Below, in pieces: positions 47,134 through 53,902 of a DNA stretch of 64,000 nt. The DNA comes from a virus: positions 29,499 to 93,498 of IMG/VR virus record IMGVR_UViG_3300025030_000064; one strand, 5' to 3'. The position numbers and the translations under genes are program-made. The notes under the pieces were generated by a model. It saw nothing but the letters and a program-made list of their open reading frames with translations, was not told where the DNA came from and did no database searches. Positions within the stretch are counted from its first letter, which is position 1, and every line of letters starts with the position of its first letter.

Positions 47134-48030
47134 TTAGTCTTTATCTAAATCAACTACATCAATAGTAGGCATAACTTTATATTCTTCTACCATCATTTCT
47201 CCAATAGCTGCTATATCTGTAATAAGGGTTGTGATGTCTGCTTTATTTGCCTTCATTACTGCCGTCATAAAATTGTAGAACTCCCATAAGGTACAATCTG
47301 GACCTTCGTAGAACTTCTCACCTTTCTTAGCAATTATACCTCTTACTACTTCATTAACCTGAGATACATTTAAAGGAGCAATACATTTAATACCTATGTT
47401 TGATGATACTGCATTAACCAATAGCTTACCTGTAAATCTTAGCATTTCAAATCCAGTAATATTAATTCTTTTCATTGACTCAATAATAGTTAAATCTTTA
47501 TTTCTTAATGCTACTAAGTTACCTGACCATTCTTTGAATACTTGAAGCATTCTTTCATAGTTAACATCTTTCTTCGAACCATAGGTATGCATGATATTAC
47601 TACCAAAGATGCACATATTCTGACAGTCATGAACATTACTGCCAAAGGCTAAGTCTAATCCTTTATCATGATAGCTAAAAGCTATTGCTCCTTGTGTTTC
47701 TTCTCCCTGTAATGAAGGAATAAGTATCTTTCCTGTTACCTTATCAATTATCCATGCTTCAAGTACTTTCTCAACACCATATTGTTCTTCTATCTTAGGA
47801 ATGATTTTAGTTCCTGATGATTTAGCACAATATATATGGTCTAATACAGGAGCCTGACCAGCTTCATTTAATATCCTCATTAAGTCTTCAATAAATTGAA
47901 AGTGTGATACAGGTCTTGTCTTACTATTATAACCCATATCCTTAGCACTTACGGTCTGTTTGAGTTCTTCAATGGTTAATATCTCTACTTTTTCTGTTAT
48001 GAATAATTGTCTATTTGTTGTTGTTTCCAT
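47134..48030 (-). CDS. DUF932/DUF3871-like protein
   Basis: The 298-residue protein has AIAFSYHDKGLDLAFGSNVHDCQNM followed by a long helical C-terminus, resembling the phage/plasmid DUF932 group and its Bacteroidota counterpart DUF3871. Those proteins occur next to replication and recombination genes and have no established function. Here it lies upstream of nuclease, SSB and helicase genes. Medium certainty. Confidence 0.5.
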   Translation of the reverse strand: METTTNRQLFITEKVEILTIEELKQTVSAKDMGYNSKTRPVSHFQFIEDLMRILNEAGQAPVLDHIYCAKSSGTKIIPKIEEQYGVEKVLEAWIIDKVTGKILIPSLQGEETQGAIAFSYHDKGLDLAFGSNVHDCQNMCIFGSNIMHTYGSKKDVNYERMLQVFKEWSGNLVALRNKDLTIIESMKRINITGFEMLRFTGKLLVNAVSSNIGIKCIAPLNVSQVNEVVRGIIAKKGEKFYEGPDCTLWEFYNFMTAVMKANKADITTLITDIAAIGEMMVEEYKVMPTIDVVDLDKD

Positions 48031-48031
48031 T

Positions 48032-48202
48032 TTAATGATATTTAAGTATTAGTTCATCTGTACACATATAATGACAATCACTTTTTTTATGTCCATAGTC
48101 TTCTATTATCTCTTCTGTACTTCTTGAGTCATTATCTTTATATTTATAAATGTGGATTTCACCTGTTTGGTAATCCATTACTATTAAAAAATGTTCTTCC
48201 AT
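48032..48202 (-). CDS. Small hypothetical protein
   Basis: 56 residues (MEEHFLIVMDYQTGEIHIY...), beta-rich N-terminus. Its ATG overlaps the preceding TAA. Confidence 0.5.
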   Translation of the reverse strand: MEEHFLIVMDYQTGEIHIYKYKDNDSRSTEEIIEDYGHKKSDCHYMCTDELILKYH

Positions 48203-48393
48203 TATATATTAGTTTTATGTAACCCATAACCTTGTTGTGTAAGTATATTTATTAAGAATTTGACTTCATAATAAAATGTCTCTTTTGCCAATGCCTTATC
48301 TAAAGCATATTTAAGTACAAGTTCTTTTTCTCCTTGACTTATGTCTATCACAGCCATCTTCTTTGGTTCTTCTGTTATCCAATGATTTTCCAT
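48202..48393 (-). CDS. Hypothetical protein
   Basis: 63 residues, no motif recognised, in the early operon. Confidence 0.45.
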   Translation of the reverse strand: MENHWITEEPKKMAVIDISQGEKELVLKYALDKALAKETFYYEVKFLINILTQQGYGLHKTNI

Positions 48394-48395
48394 AA

Positions 48396-48740
48396 TTAAA
48401 TTGTATGTTTAACTCTTTCCCATAATGTACTCGTTGCTCTTATCATCCTATCTAATTGTTCATCGGTATAGTAATGTTTATAATATGATTTACTCTTTAA
48501 TTTAAGAGACTGCAGATAATCTATAAATCCATTTGGTGTAAGATTCTTCTTTATCTTATTACATCGTGAACAACTTCTTACTTTTAACCTTCCTCTCATT
48601 GATTTAGGCCAGAAATGGTCTGCGTTAGTAAAACCATCATTACCACAATACCAACATTTAAGTCTATTTCCTAATGTTCTACCTTCATAAACATTTAATT
48701 TATTACTTAGAATAGGTTCTAACTTATCATCTTCTTTCAT
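48396..48740 (-). CDS. HNH endonuclease with zinc-binding cysteines
   Basis: The 114-residue protein has CWYCG, then ADHFWPKSMRG and CSRCNKIKKNLTP, the standard CxxC...DH...CxxCN pattern of a zinc-stabilised HNH nuclease. The catalytic His is in ADHF. It is a stand-alone enzyme with no attached DNA-binding module. Confidence 0.8.
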   Translation of the reverse strand: MKEDDKLEPILSNKLNVYEGRTLGNRLKCWYCGNDGFTNADHFWPKSMRGRLKVRSCSRCNKIKKNLTPNGFIDYLQSLKLKSKSYYKHYYTDEQLDRMIRATSTLWERVKHTI

Positions 48741-48751
48741 ATAGATAATAA

Positions 48752-48769
48752 AGCCGGAATTACCCGGCT
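48752..48769 (-). terminator. Intrinsic terminator-like hairpin
   Basis: AGCCGG/CCGGCT with a six-base loop, followed on the minus strand by TTATTAT. It lies directly downstream of the 72-residue coiled-coil gene. Confidence 0.7.
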
Positions 48770-48775
48770 CTCAGT

Positions 48776-48994
48776 TTAAAATAATAAATTATTATTAGGT
48801 TTTTCTTCAGATATTTTCGTCTCAGGTAATTCTTGTTCTTCTTCATGTATCTCCTGAGAAGTCATCTGTATCTTAGGTTGAAAAATTGGAGAACCTGTAG
48901 ATCCTTTTAAAAGTTTTTTCAATCTTATATTTTCTGCTTCAGTTATTTCTATTTGGTCTATTAACTGTTTTAATAATTCTACGACTTTACTCAT
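48776..48994 (-). CDS. Small coiled-coil protein
   Basis: 72 residues, with a leucine-heptad N-terminus (VVELLKQLIDQIEITEAENIRLKKLL) and an acidic tail. Probably a homo-oligomer. Function unknown. Confidence 0.5.
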   Translation of the reverse strand: MSKVVELLKQLIDQIEITEAENIRLKKLLKGSTGSPIFQPKIQMTSQEIHEEEQELPETKISEEKPNNNLLF

Positions 48995-49289
48995 TTTCTT
49001 TATAAATTAATTTAGCTTGTTCAACATGTTTTAAAATATCTTCATTAACAACTTCGTTCTCTCTTCTTATAGCCTTAACGAGTCCTTGTCTTAAGATAGG
49101 CAAGTTCTTTACTATTGAGATAGTAGAAAACTCTTTTTCTATAATAACATTAAAACCTTGCTTATCTTTATTACCTATCTTAAGATAGAGAGTTGTTCCA
49201 GTAATCTTGAATTCTCTAAGATAGAACTTGTATTTATAACATGTTCGTCTTATATTATCTCTAATAAGTAAAAACAATCTCTCTTTCAT
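48987..49289 (-). CDS. Hypothetical basic protein
   Basis: 100 residues, basic and beta-rich, next to the nuclease gene. It may bind nucleic acid, but no motif was recognised. Confidence 0.5.
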   Translation of the reverse strand: MKERLFLLIRDNIRRTCYKYKFYLREFKITGTTLYLKIGNKDKQGFNVIIEKEFSTISIVKNLPILRQGLVKAIRRENEVVNEDILKHVEQAKLIYKENE

Positions 49290-49291
49290 AA

Positions 49292-50203
49292 TTAAATAAA
49301 TTGATATGTTTTTCTGTCTTTACACTCTTTTACTGGACATGTCTTACATCTTTCAAAGTCAGGGTTAGTTATCCATCCATTAACAGGATAATAATCATTA
49401 ACAGCATTATTAGTCTTTCTGATAGCCTCAAACAGTTCTTTCTGTTTAGTTGCATCATACGAACTAAAAACCCATTTATTCTCTGACTTATCTTTATAAT
49501 CAAATACCCAGTATGCAAACCAAAAATCTCCCCTGTCTAACATTAACTTTGTCTCTTCTGATATCTTACCTACTAAATGAGGATTAAGTTCAAAGTCAAT
49601 ATCCTTTACTAACTCATTATACATATCTGCTTGTATATGGTCCATCCTCTCAGGATCACCCCAACCAAACTCAGCAGGATAAGTGCCATTGATATCTTTA
49701 GTAAGTTTAAGGTCAATAATCATTAGCTTAGGAGTACCACCAAAGTCTACAAAACAAGGAAAGATGTCTAAAGTACCTTTACAAAGTATGCCGTTTATCC
49801 ATTTAAAGATAGTCAACTGTACATTGTCTTTAGATATAGCTATCATTCTATCCATTGCTTCTTTCTTAAATACAGCTACTTGATTATCTATTCTTACTTG
49901 GTCAATAGTTGGCTCACCTACATGTATTATCCCTTGTCCTTGAAGCTCTGCTATCCTATTTTCTTTCTCTTGTTTCTTAGAGATAGACTTCCTTGGTAGG
50001 TCATAAATCTTATTACCATATACACCAGATCCAATACTTGCTGTTTCAAAGTACTGTCCTTTAAGCATAGATAGAGTAGTCTCAGAGTATTTCTTAAGTA
50101 TATCTACCTGTTGTAGTCTTAAGGGGCATAGCGGTCTGCTCTCCCCCTTAAAATACAACTTCTTTACTAGGGATGCGTTAATAGCTACTGGTACATCAAT
50201 CAT
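49292..50203 (-). CDS. Cas4/RecB-like PD-(D/E)XK exonuclease with Fe-S cysteines
   Basis: The 303-residue protein contains KGTLDIFP...KLMIIDLKLTKD (D and D-x-K) and a downstream QADMY, the RecB-family nuclease core. One cysteine precedes the core (LCPLR, near residue 26) and three follow near the C-terminus (CKTCPVKEC). This is the distribution that holds a 4Fe-4S cluster in Cas4/AddB-type enzymes. It overlaps the putative SSB gene by one base and probably acts with it in recombination or replication. Confidence 0.75.
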   Translation of the reverse strand: MIDVPVAINASLVKKLYFKGESRPLCPLRLQQVDILKKYSETTLSMLKGQYFETASIGSGVYGNKIYDLPRKSISKKQEKENRIAELQGQGIIHVGEPTIDQVRIDNQVAVFKKEAMDRMIAISKDNVQLTIFKWINGILCKGTLDIFPCFVDFGGTPKLMIIDLKLTKDINGTYPAEFGWGDPERMDHIQADMYNELVKDIDFELNPHLVGKISEETKLMLDRGDFWFAYWVFDYKDKSENKWVFSSYDATKQKELFEAIRKTNNAVNDYYPVNGWITNPDFERCKTCPVKECKDRKTYQFI

Positions 50204-50820
50204 TATGATGGTAATTGATTAAGATACTTTTCTATTTCCTTACTGCGTTCCAAAACCTTCATGGAACTTACAATTTGAAAGATAGGAATATCTGCTTGCT
50301 CTACTGCACGTTTTAATGCATTCTGACGAGTTATTCTTACTTGTTTAGGAGAAATACCACTTGGCATTGAACTAATGTCAAAGATATACTCTGCAAACAG
50401 ATTAGCCACACTAATAAGATTAGTCTTAACAGGTATAGCATCTGTAAACTGTGTTTGATCTAACTTCAAGAAGAAGTCAGTAGCAGCTTCCATACCTACC
50501 ATCTTAGCAATAAAGAAATCCTTATTAGGATCTTCTGGTTCCCAGGCTTTCTTTTTATCTCCACCATTATATTCTTTACCTACTTCTTTCATTCCTTTGA
50601 TAGCATTACCATACTGTCCTGATTCAATGTTATAGGTATATTCTGCATTTAATGACCATTTAGGTACAGGAGAAGTACTACCTGCTTCACCAGTATCATT
50701 ATTTTCAAAAACCACCACTTGATAGTAAAGTGTTTTACCACCTGAAGGAGTATATGTTCTTTGTTGTCCGTCTTTACCCATTTTAGGAGTAAAAGATATT
50801 AATTTACTTTTCTTTTCCAT
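50203..50820 (-). CDS. Putative single-stranded-DNA-binding protein
   Basis: The 205-residue protein has a beta-rich N-terminal region with aromatic residues (TLYYQVVVFEN, KWSLNAEYTYN) and a helical C-terminus. It is directly coupled to the Cas4-like nuclease and lies in the replication block, the usual place of an SSB or recombination mediator in crAss-like phages. The OB fold is inferred. Confidence 0.4.
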   Translation of the reverse strand: MEKKSKLISFTPKMGKDGQQRTYTPSGGKTLYYQVVVFENNDTGEAGSTSPVPKWSLNAEYTYNIESGQYGNAIKGMKEVGKEYNGGDKKKAWEPEDPNKDFFIAKMVGMEAATDFFLKLDQTQFTDAIPVKTNLISVANLFAEYIFDISSMPSGISPKQVRITRQNALKRAVEQADIPIFQIVSSMKVLERSKEIEKYLNQLPS

Positions 50821-50859
50821 TACTTAATTATTAAATTATTAATTAAAGATACTATTTAC

Positions 50860-51096
50860 TTATTGAATAACAAAAACCTGATTCATGAGTTTAATATACA
50901 TAACTTTACCACTTGCTATTCTTACCTTTGCTCCTTTATAGGTTATCTTTTCTTTCTTAGCATATTCTTATATTGTCATAAGTCCAAACTTTGATACTAA
51001 ATGTTCAAGTATTTCAAGTTCTTCGTTCATTAGAATATGATTCTCATTTGATGCTTTTATGTACCTAATAGATACATTTTCATATAGTTTACTCAT
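50860..51096 (-). pseudogene. HTH-like small protein gene interrupted by TAA (paralogue of 58601-58837)
   Basis: The frame encodes 78 residues but codon 43 is TAA. Reading through gives MSKLYENVSIRYIKASNEN... and ...KITYKGAKVRIASGKVMYI, which aligns without gaps to the intact gene at 58601-58837. The stop aligns with Ser43, a one-base change from TCA. The leader upstream of ATG is also similar in both copies. Island 2 begins directly upstream. Confidence 0.75.
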
Positions 51097-51129
51097 TGGT
51101 CTTATTTATTATACTATGAGTAGCGGAAT

Positions 51130-51439
51130 GTTAGCCAAAAGAAATTTTCGGGCATAAGTGCTTAATTGACGCTCCCATCATCTTAATAAATTTATCTGCA
51201 ACTTTTTCATTTGGAAATCTAAACATTCCTGTTGCTGTATTGATTGTTGTTGGTTCGTGGCATACGGTATAAAAATGCGGTTTTGGATTTTCAGCTAATG
51301 CCACATAATTATTTTGGTTCAATCCGTAATCAAACGTCCATTTAGGTTCTTTAGATAAAAGTTGCTTCCAAATTTTAAATGCCTTTCGTTGTGCGGTTAT
51401 AAATTCTTGCTCTGTAACCGAAAATTTCTTTTGGCTAAC
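51130..51439. repeat. Perfect 22-bp inverted repeat pair inside one gene
   Basis: GTTAGCCAAAAGAAATTTTC plus two G at 51130-51151 recurs exactly inverted at 51418-51439, with 266 bp between. Each copy starts or ends at a cassette-type GTTAGC/GCTAAC box. Confidence 0.85.
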
Positions 51440-51496
51440 AAGTGCTTTATTCAATGCCTTACTTTTCGGCTTCGTATTAACTTTTTTCTTTTCCAT
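51131..51496 (-). CDS. Hypothetical protein spanning a perfect 22-bp inverted repeat (cassette gene)
   Basis: 121 residues with a basic N-terminus (MEKKKVNTKPKSKALNKAL); no known family. The codons for LVSQKKFS and for the C-terminal PKISFG* are encoded by inverted copies of the same 22 bp (51130-51151 and 51418-51439), and the stop TAA lies in the GGCTAAC box. Confidence 0.55.
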   Translation of the reverse strand: MEKKKVNTKPKSKALNKALVSQKKFSVTEQEFITAQRKAFKIWKQLLSKEPKWTFDYGLNQNNYVALAENPKPHFYTVCHEPTTINTATGMFRFPNEKVADKFIKMMGASIKHLCPKISFG

Positions 51497-51524
51497 AATA
51501 TTTGTATCTCTAATTAAGTTTTGT

Positions 51525-51563
51525 CTGTTAAGTCGGTACTAAATAAAGCCCCGTTCGTTACCG
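51525..51563 (-). repeat. attC-like site with shared core
   Basis: Minus strand: GGTAACGAACGGGGC followed by TTTATTTAGTACC and GACTTAAC. Contains the 16-bp core also seen at 52360-52375. Confidence 0.55.
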
Positions 51564-51569
51564 CCAATT

Positions 51570-51734
51570 TTAAGACGGCATTTTCCAACTGTTCGAACTT
51601 GTTTTTATCCACCCTGCATTTATTCGCCCTAATTCAACTAATCCGTGCATATATTCGTACATAAGTTCATCATTTTCATACATTTCAACTAACCTATTCC
51701 AATTTTCTATAAATGGTTTCCAAATAGGACACAT
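51570..51734 (-). CDS. Small hypothetical protein (cassette gene)
   Basis: 54 residues (MCPIWKPFIENWNRLVEMYE...), Trp- and Met-rich, helical. It fills a gap between two cassette genes and ends 10 bp from the GTTACC box. Possibly shares a cassette with the 96-residue gene upstream. Confidence 0.5.
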   Translation of the reverse strand: MCPIWKPFIENWNRLVEMYENDELMYEYMHGLVELGRINAGWIKTSSNSWKMPS

Positions 51735-51749
51735 TAGTTTTATTTTATT

Positions 51750-52040
51750 TTATTTTTCCAAATTAAAACAATCGTCTAGTTCTATTTGTACGTTCCAATT
51801 AAGGTTGCTCACATCAACTTCGATAGATTCTTTTACGGTTATTTTTTCGAGTTTTGACAACGTGTAAAAATGTCTGTCAATCCAATAACCATAAGAACCT
51901 CCATTCGCTTGTAGCGGCTTAAAATTAGGAATAAAACTAATGTCAAATAGATTCTTTTTACGGAAGGCAAAAGTTTTATTTCCAATCTTAAAATGGTTCG
52001 AATAAGTGATGATGTATTTTTCTTGTAAAAGACTATCCAT
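51750..52040 (-). CDS. Hypothetical protein (cassette gene)
   Basis: 96 residues, Phe- and Asn-rich, with FKIGNKTFAFRKKNLFDISFIP; no function known. Leader is AT-rich and separated from the mini-element at 52084 by 43 bp. Confidence 0.5.
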   Translation of the reverse strand: MDSLLQEKYIITYSNHFKIGNKTFAFRKKNLFDISFIPNFKPLQANGGSYGYWIDRHFYTLSKLEKITVKESIEVDVSNLNWNVQIELDDCFNLEK

Positions 52041-52083
52041 TTGATTATCAGTTTAAAATATGGGTGGCTGTGGTATATAAGAT

Positions 52084-52192
52084 GTTATAAGTCAGTTTGC
52101 CCATAAAGGTATCCGCATCCATCAGGGCAGTACCATCTAACATCGTTTGCTACTTTGTATTTAAGTGGGTGCTGGCAAACCGAACTTATAAC
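52084..52192 (-). repeat. Tail-encoding mini-element 1 (109 bp)
   Basis: Arms GTTATAAGTCAGTTTGCC and GGCAAACCGAACTTATAAC pair with 1-2 unpaired bases. Read on the minus strand the element encodes VISSVCQHP...YCPDGCG...QTDL-stop in the frame of the upstream ORF. A second element with the same arms and encoded motif lies at 52828-52939. Confidence 0.75.
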
Positions 52193-52342
52193 ATGGGCTT
52201 TATTCAATAATTTAATTTTTAGTAACTCTCTCATTTCATGATGCACTTCAATCAATTTTGTTCCATCAAGCGCACATTTCTTCGGCACAGCTTTGTATGC
52301 TATTTTCAAAATTTCGTTTATTAAGTCGTTATCTATTGTCAT
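52085..52342 (-). CDS. Small protein with element-encoded zinc-binding tail (cassette gene)
   Basis: 85 residues starting MTIDNDLINEILK. The earlier in-frame ATG (52390) would lie inside the preceding palindromic site and is not preferred. Residues 1-50 are a helical region without known family. Residues 51-85 (VISSVCQHPLKY...WYCPDGCGYLYGQTDL) contain a C-x-H / C-x3-C zinc-ribbon-like tail encoded entirely by the mini-element. The stop TAA is part of the GTTATAA box. Confidence 0.6.
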   Translation of the reverse strand: MTIDNDLINEILKIAYKAVPKKCALDGTKLIEVHHEMRELLKIKLLNKAHVISSVCQHPLKYKVANDVRWYCPDGCGYLYGQTDL

Positions 52343-52359
52343 ATCGTATAAAATTAAAT

Positions 52360-52461
52360 TACTAAATAAAGCCCCAACCGTTAGCTGCAAGCACTACATT
52401 TGTACTTCGATTATAGTTCATAGTTGAAAATTTTTAATATTTTTTGCCTACGCTTCTAATC
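52360..52461 (-). repeat. attC-like site downstream of the 96-residue gene
   Basis: Minus strand: TTAGAAGC at the gene end pairs with GCTTgcagCTAAC, followed by GGTTGGGGC and the TTTATTTAGTA core. The interior carries a 20-bp sequence that recurs inverted at 52751-52770. Confidence 0.5.
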
Positions 52462-52770
52462 ATTGTGTTTAGACAAGTTTCCTACAAGTTGGCATAATCC
52501 ACCAAGCCCGTCATCAAGTTTGTGATGTATAAAATCACTTTCATTGGTTTTGCCTTCTAAAAAACTTATTATTAGTTGTAATTCTTGCAATCTATCAATA
52601 TACCAGTTTTTTCTTGGTACGTGTGAATTATTCAAACGAATTGACCGTGATTTGTATTTCAGTCTTTCGATTTGCAAATCCTCGTCCTTAATAAGTTTTT
52701 TAAATACTTTAACTCGTTTTTTTAGAGTTGTTATTGTTTTTTCCATCCTTAAAAAATATTAAAAATTTTC
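52426..52770. repeat. 20-bp inverted repeat flanking a cassette gene
   Basis: AAAAAATATTAAAAATTTTC at 52751-52770 recurs exactly inverted at 52426-52445, enclosing the 52456-52746 gene. The sequence is AT-only apart from one base, so part of the match may reflect composition. Confidence 0.65.
52456..52746 (-). CDS. Coiled-coil hypothetical protein (cassette gene)
   Basis: 96 residues. The N-terminal half is a basic coiled coil (TLKKRVKVFKKLIKDEDLQIERLK) and the C-terminus is Gly-rich. It ends in TAG. Inverted copies of AAAAAATATTAAAAATTTTC lie directly before (52751-52770) and after (52426-52445) the gene. Confidence 0.5.
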   Translation of the reverse strand: MEKTITTLKKRVKVFKKLIKDEDLQIERLKYKSRSIRLNNSHVPRKNWYIDRLQELQLIISFLEGKTNESDFIHHKLDDGLGGLCQLVGNLSKHND

Positions 52771-52827
52771 TTTCGTATTTCAATCATAGTTCAGTTCTTA
52801 ATAATGGCACGTTTCATAGCCCCAACC

Positions 52828-52939
52828 GTTATAAAACAGTTTGCTTTGGAACTGTCTTACAGCATTTATAACAAAATCTTTTATTGCCTCCTGCATCGAT
52901 ACAATATTGCCAAGGATGACTACAAACCGATTTTATAAC
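52828..52939 (-). repeat. Tail-encoding mini-element 2 (112 bp)
   Basis: Arms GTTATAAAACAGTTTG and CAAACCGATTTTATAAC match mini-element 1 at the same positions, including the CA versus CGA unpaired bases. Encodes VIKSVCSHP...FCYKCC...QTVL-stop on the minus strand. Confidence 0.75.
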
Positions 52940-53008
52940 ATCAGATAATAACAATTTTTCAGTGCTATTATCAATCTTTTTTACTTGTTTTTTGCTTTTG
53001 TTTTTCAT
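52829..53008 (-). CDS. Small protein with element-encoded zinc-binding tail
   Basis: 59 residues. The first 23 (MKNKSKKQVKKIDNSTEKLLLSD) are basic and lie inside the loop of the palindrome at 52934-53049. The remaining 36 (VIKSVCSHPWQYC...FCYKCCKTVPKQTVL) lie in mini-element 2. The tail shares V-I-x-S-V-C-x-H-P, C-x2/3-C and Q-T-x-L with the 85-residue protein, with synonymous differences at His and Pro codons, so the tail seems to be under protein-level constraint. Confidence 0.6.
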   Translation of the reverse strand: MKNKSKKQVKKIDNSTEKLLLSDVIKSVCSHPWQYCIDAGGNKRFCYKCCKTVPKQTVL

Positions 53009-53049
53009 ATTAAATTTATTTAAACTGTTGTTATCTGCGTACCGTTATA
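52934..53049 (-). repeat. attC-like palindrome with ORF start in its loop
   Basis: Plus strand: TATAAC, ATC, AGATAAtAACA, about 80-nt loop, TGTTGTTATCT, GCGTACC, GTTATA. The arms pair over 11 bp with one mismatch and spacers of 3 and 7 nt. It shares its left box with the end of mini-element 2. Confidence 0.7.
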
Positions 53050-53245
53050 GGGCATTTGGATTGAACAACCTAATAGCCTTTAAAGGTGCTTTCATTGTCA
53101 AATCACTCATTACATCATCCACATCATTTAAAATAGTATGATGAACTGTGCCTTTTAATTTCATTGATATTTTAACCCTTGCATCCATCAATTCTTTGTG
53201 GAGCAATTCGTATAGTTCGGTTTCTTTTTTCTTACTGATTTTCAT
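53045..53245 (-). CDS. Small helical hypothetical protein (cassette gene)
   Basis: 66 residues, Lys/Leu/Met-rich and helical, no family. Its C-terminal codons lie in GTTATAGGGCATTTG, which is matched 14/15 by the inverted sequence before its start (53250-53264 region), so the gene sits exactly between complementary cassette ends. Confidence 0.55.
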   Translation of the reverse strand: MKISKKKETELYELLHKELMDARVKISMKLKGTVHHTILNDVDDVMSDLTMKAPLKAIRLFNPNAL

Positions 53246-53258
53246 AAAACAAACGCCC

Positions 53259-53350
53259 TATAACATTACATACACAAAAGCGGGGGCGAAGTGCTAAAAT
53301 GTATGTTCGGGTTAAAGAAGCCCCGCCTTCGTGTATGCTTTACCGTTATA
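53259..53350 (-). repeat. Best-defined attC-like palindrome
   Basis: Plus strand: TATAAC, ATTA, CATACAC, AAAA, GCGGGG, loop, CCCCGC, CTTC, GTGTATG, CTTTACC, GTTATA. Two stem blocks separated by symmetrical internal mismatches and outer boxes with unequal spacers are the features that define attC sites. Confidence 0.8.
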
Positions 53351-53361
53351 AACAATAAAAA

Positions 53362-53589
53362 TTATTCTCTCCGTTTTAAATATGGATGTTTTCTATAAAA
53401 CAGCCATTGCTTAAATCGTAATCTCGGCATTTTCCAACCAGATTTTACGGCATCCAATGTCAGCCATTCGGAAATAAAATTCATTAGGCGGTATCTAAAT
53501 TTTAACCACTTTGGAAAGTCATGCCAATTCTTTCCTTCTTGTGTGTATATTTTATTTCCTTCGATTAATGTGTTTTCACGCCAACCCAT
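53362..53589 (-). CDS. Small basic hypothetical protein (cassette gene)
   Basis: 75 residues, rich in Trp, Lys and Arg (WLKFRYRLMNFISEWLTL), no known family. Located between attC-like sites. Confidence 0.55.
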   Translation of the reverse strand: MGWRENTLIEGNKIYTQEGKNWHDFPKWLKFRYRLMNFISEWLTLDAVKSGWKMPRLRFKQWLFYRKHPYLKRRE

Positions 53590-53596
53590 AATTTTT

Positions 53597-53650
53597 ACTG
53601 TGTTTTATATCAAGTTTTCGTTTAAAACAGTGCTTATTTCCACCGTTAGA
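53597..53650 (-). repeat. attC-like palindrome
   Basis: Plus strand ACTGTGTTTTA pairs with TAAAACAGT with one extrahelical base; GTTAGA is the right box. The CCGTTAGACAA context also occurs at the right edge of island 3 (60506-60516). Confidence 0.55.
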
Positions 53651-53656
53651 CAACAT

Positions 53657-53882
53657 TTAATCCGTCACCTCTGGAATGTTCCCATTTAATATATCCGTGA
53701 ATGATATTACCTTGAAATGACCACCATCAATAGCAATCCAATCCTCACACATATCCGACCAACGAACATGATAACATAGTCTTGGCTCTAAATCATCACT
53801 TGGTTTTACCATTTCAACTCCAACTATTTCTGCTAGAACTCCTGTTTTATAAGAGTATCTATGAACTCCTACTAAATATACT
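53657..53882 (-). pseudogene. 5'-truncated phage-type gene at the island boundary
   Basis: An open frame encodes VYLVGVHRYSYKTGVLAEIVGVEMV...WSDMCEDWIAIDGG...NIPEVTD, a type of small beta-barrel protein common in phages. There is no start codon: an in-frame TAA (in CGTTAAGTATATT) directly precedes the conserved region, at a TAACGTTA box. The first few residues appear to have been lost in a recombination at the cassette boundary. An internal Met is available but would remove about 25 residues. Confidence 0.65.
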
Positions 53883-53902
53883 TAACGTTAGGACTTAATT
53901 CG

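Larger units (their letters stand above)
51097..53902. mobile_element. Cassette island 2 (integron-like gene cassettes)
   Basis: Eight short minus-strand genes are separated by palindromic sites with GTTA/TAAC boxes between the interrupted HTH-like gene and the SMC-like gene. Head and tail boxes of single cassettes are complementary: GTTATAGGGC/GCCCTATAAC around 53045-53245, and a 22-bp repeat in the 51131 gene. The sequence TACTAAATAAAGCCCC occurs at 51537-51552 and 52360-52375, each just before a CGTTA box. No integrase gene is present. Confidence 0.7.
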
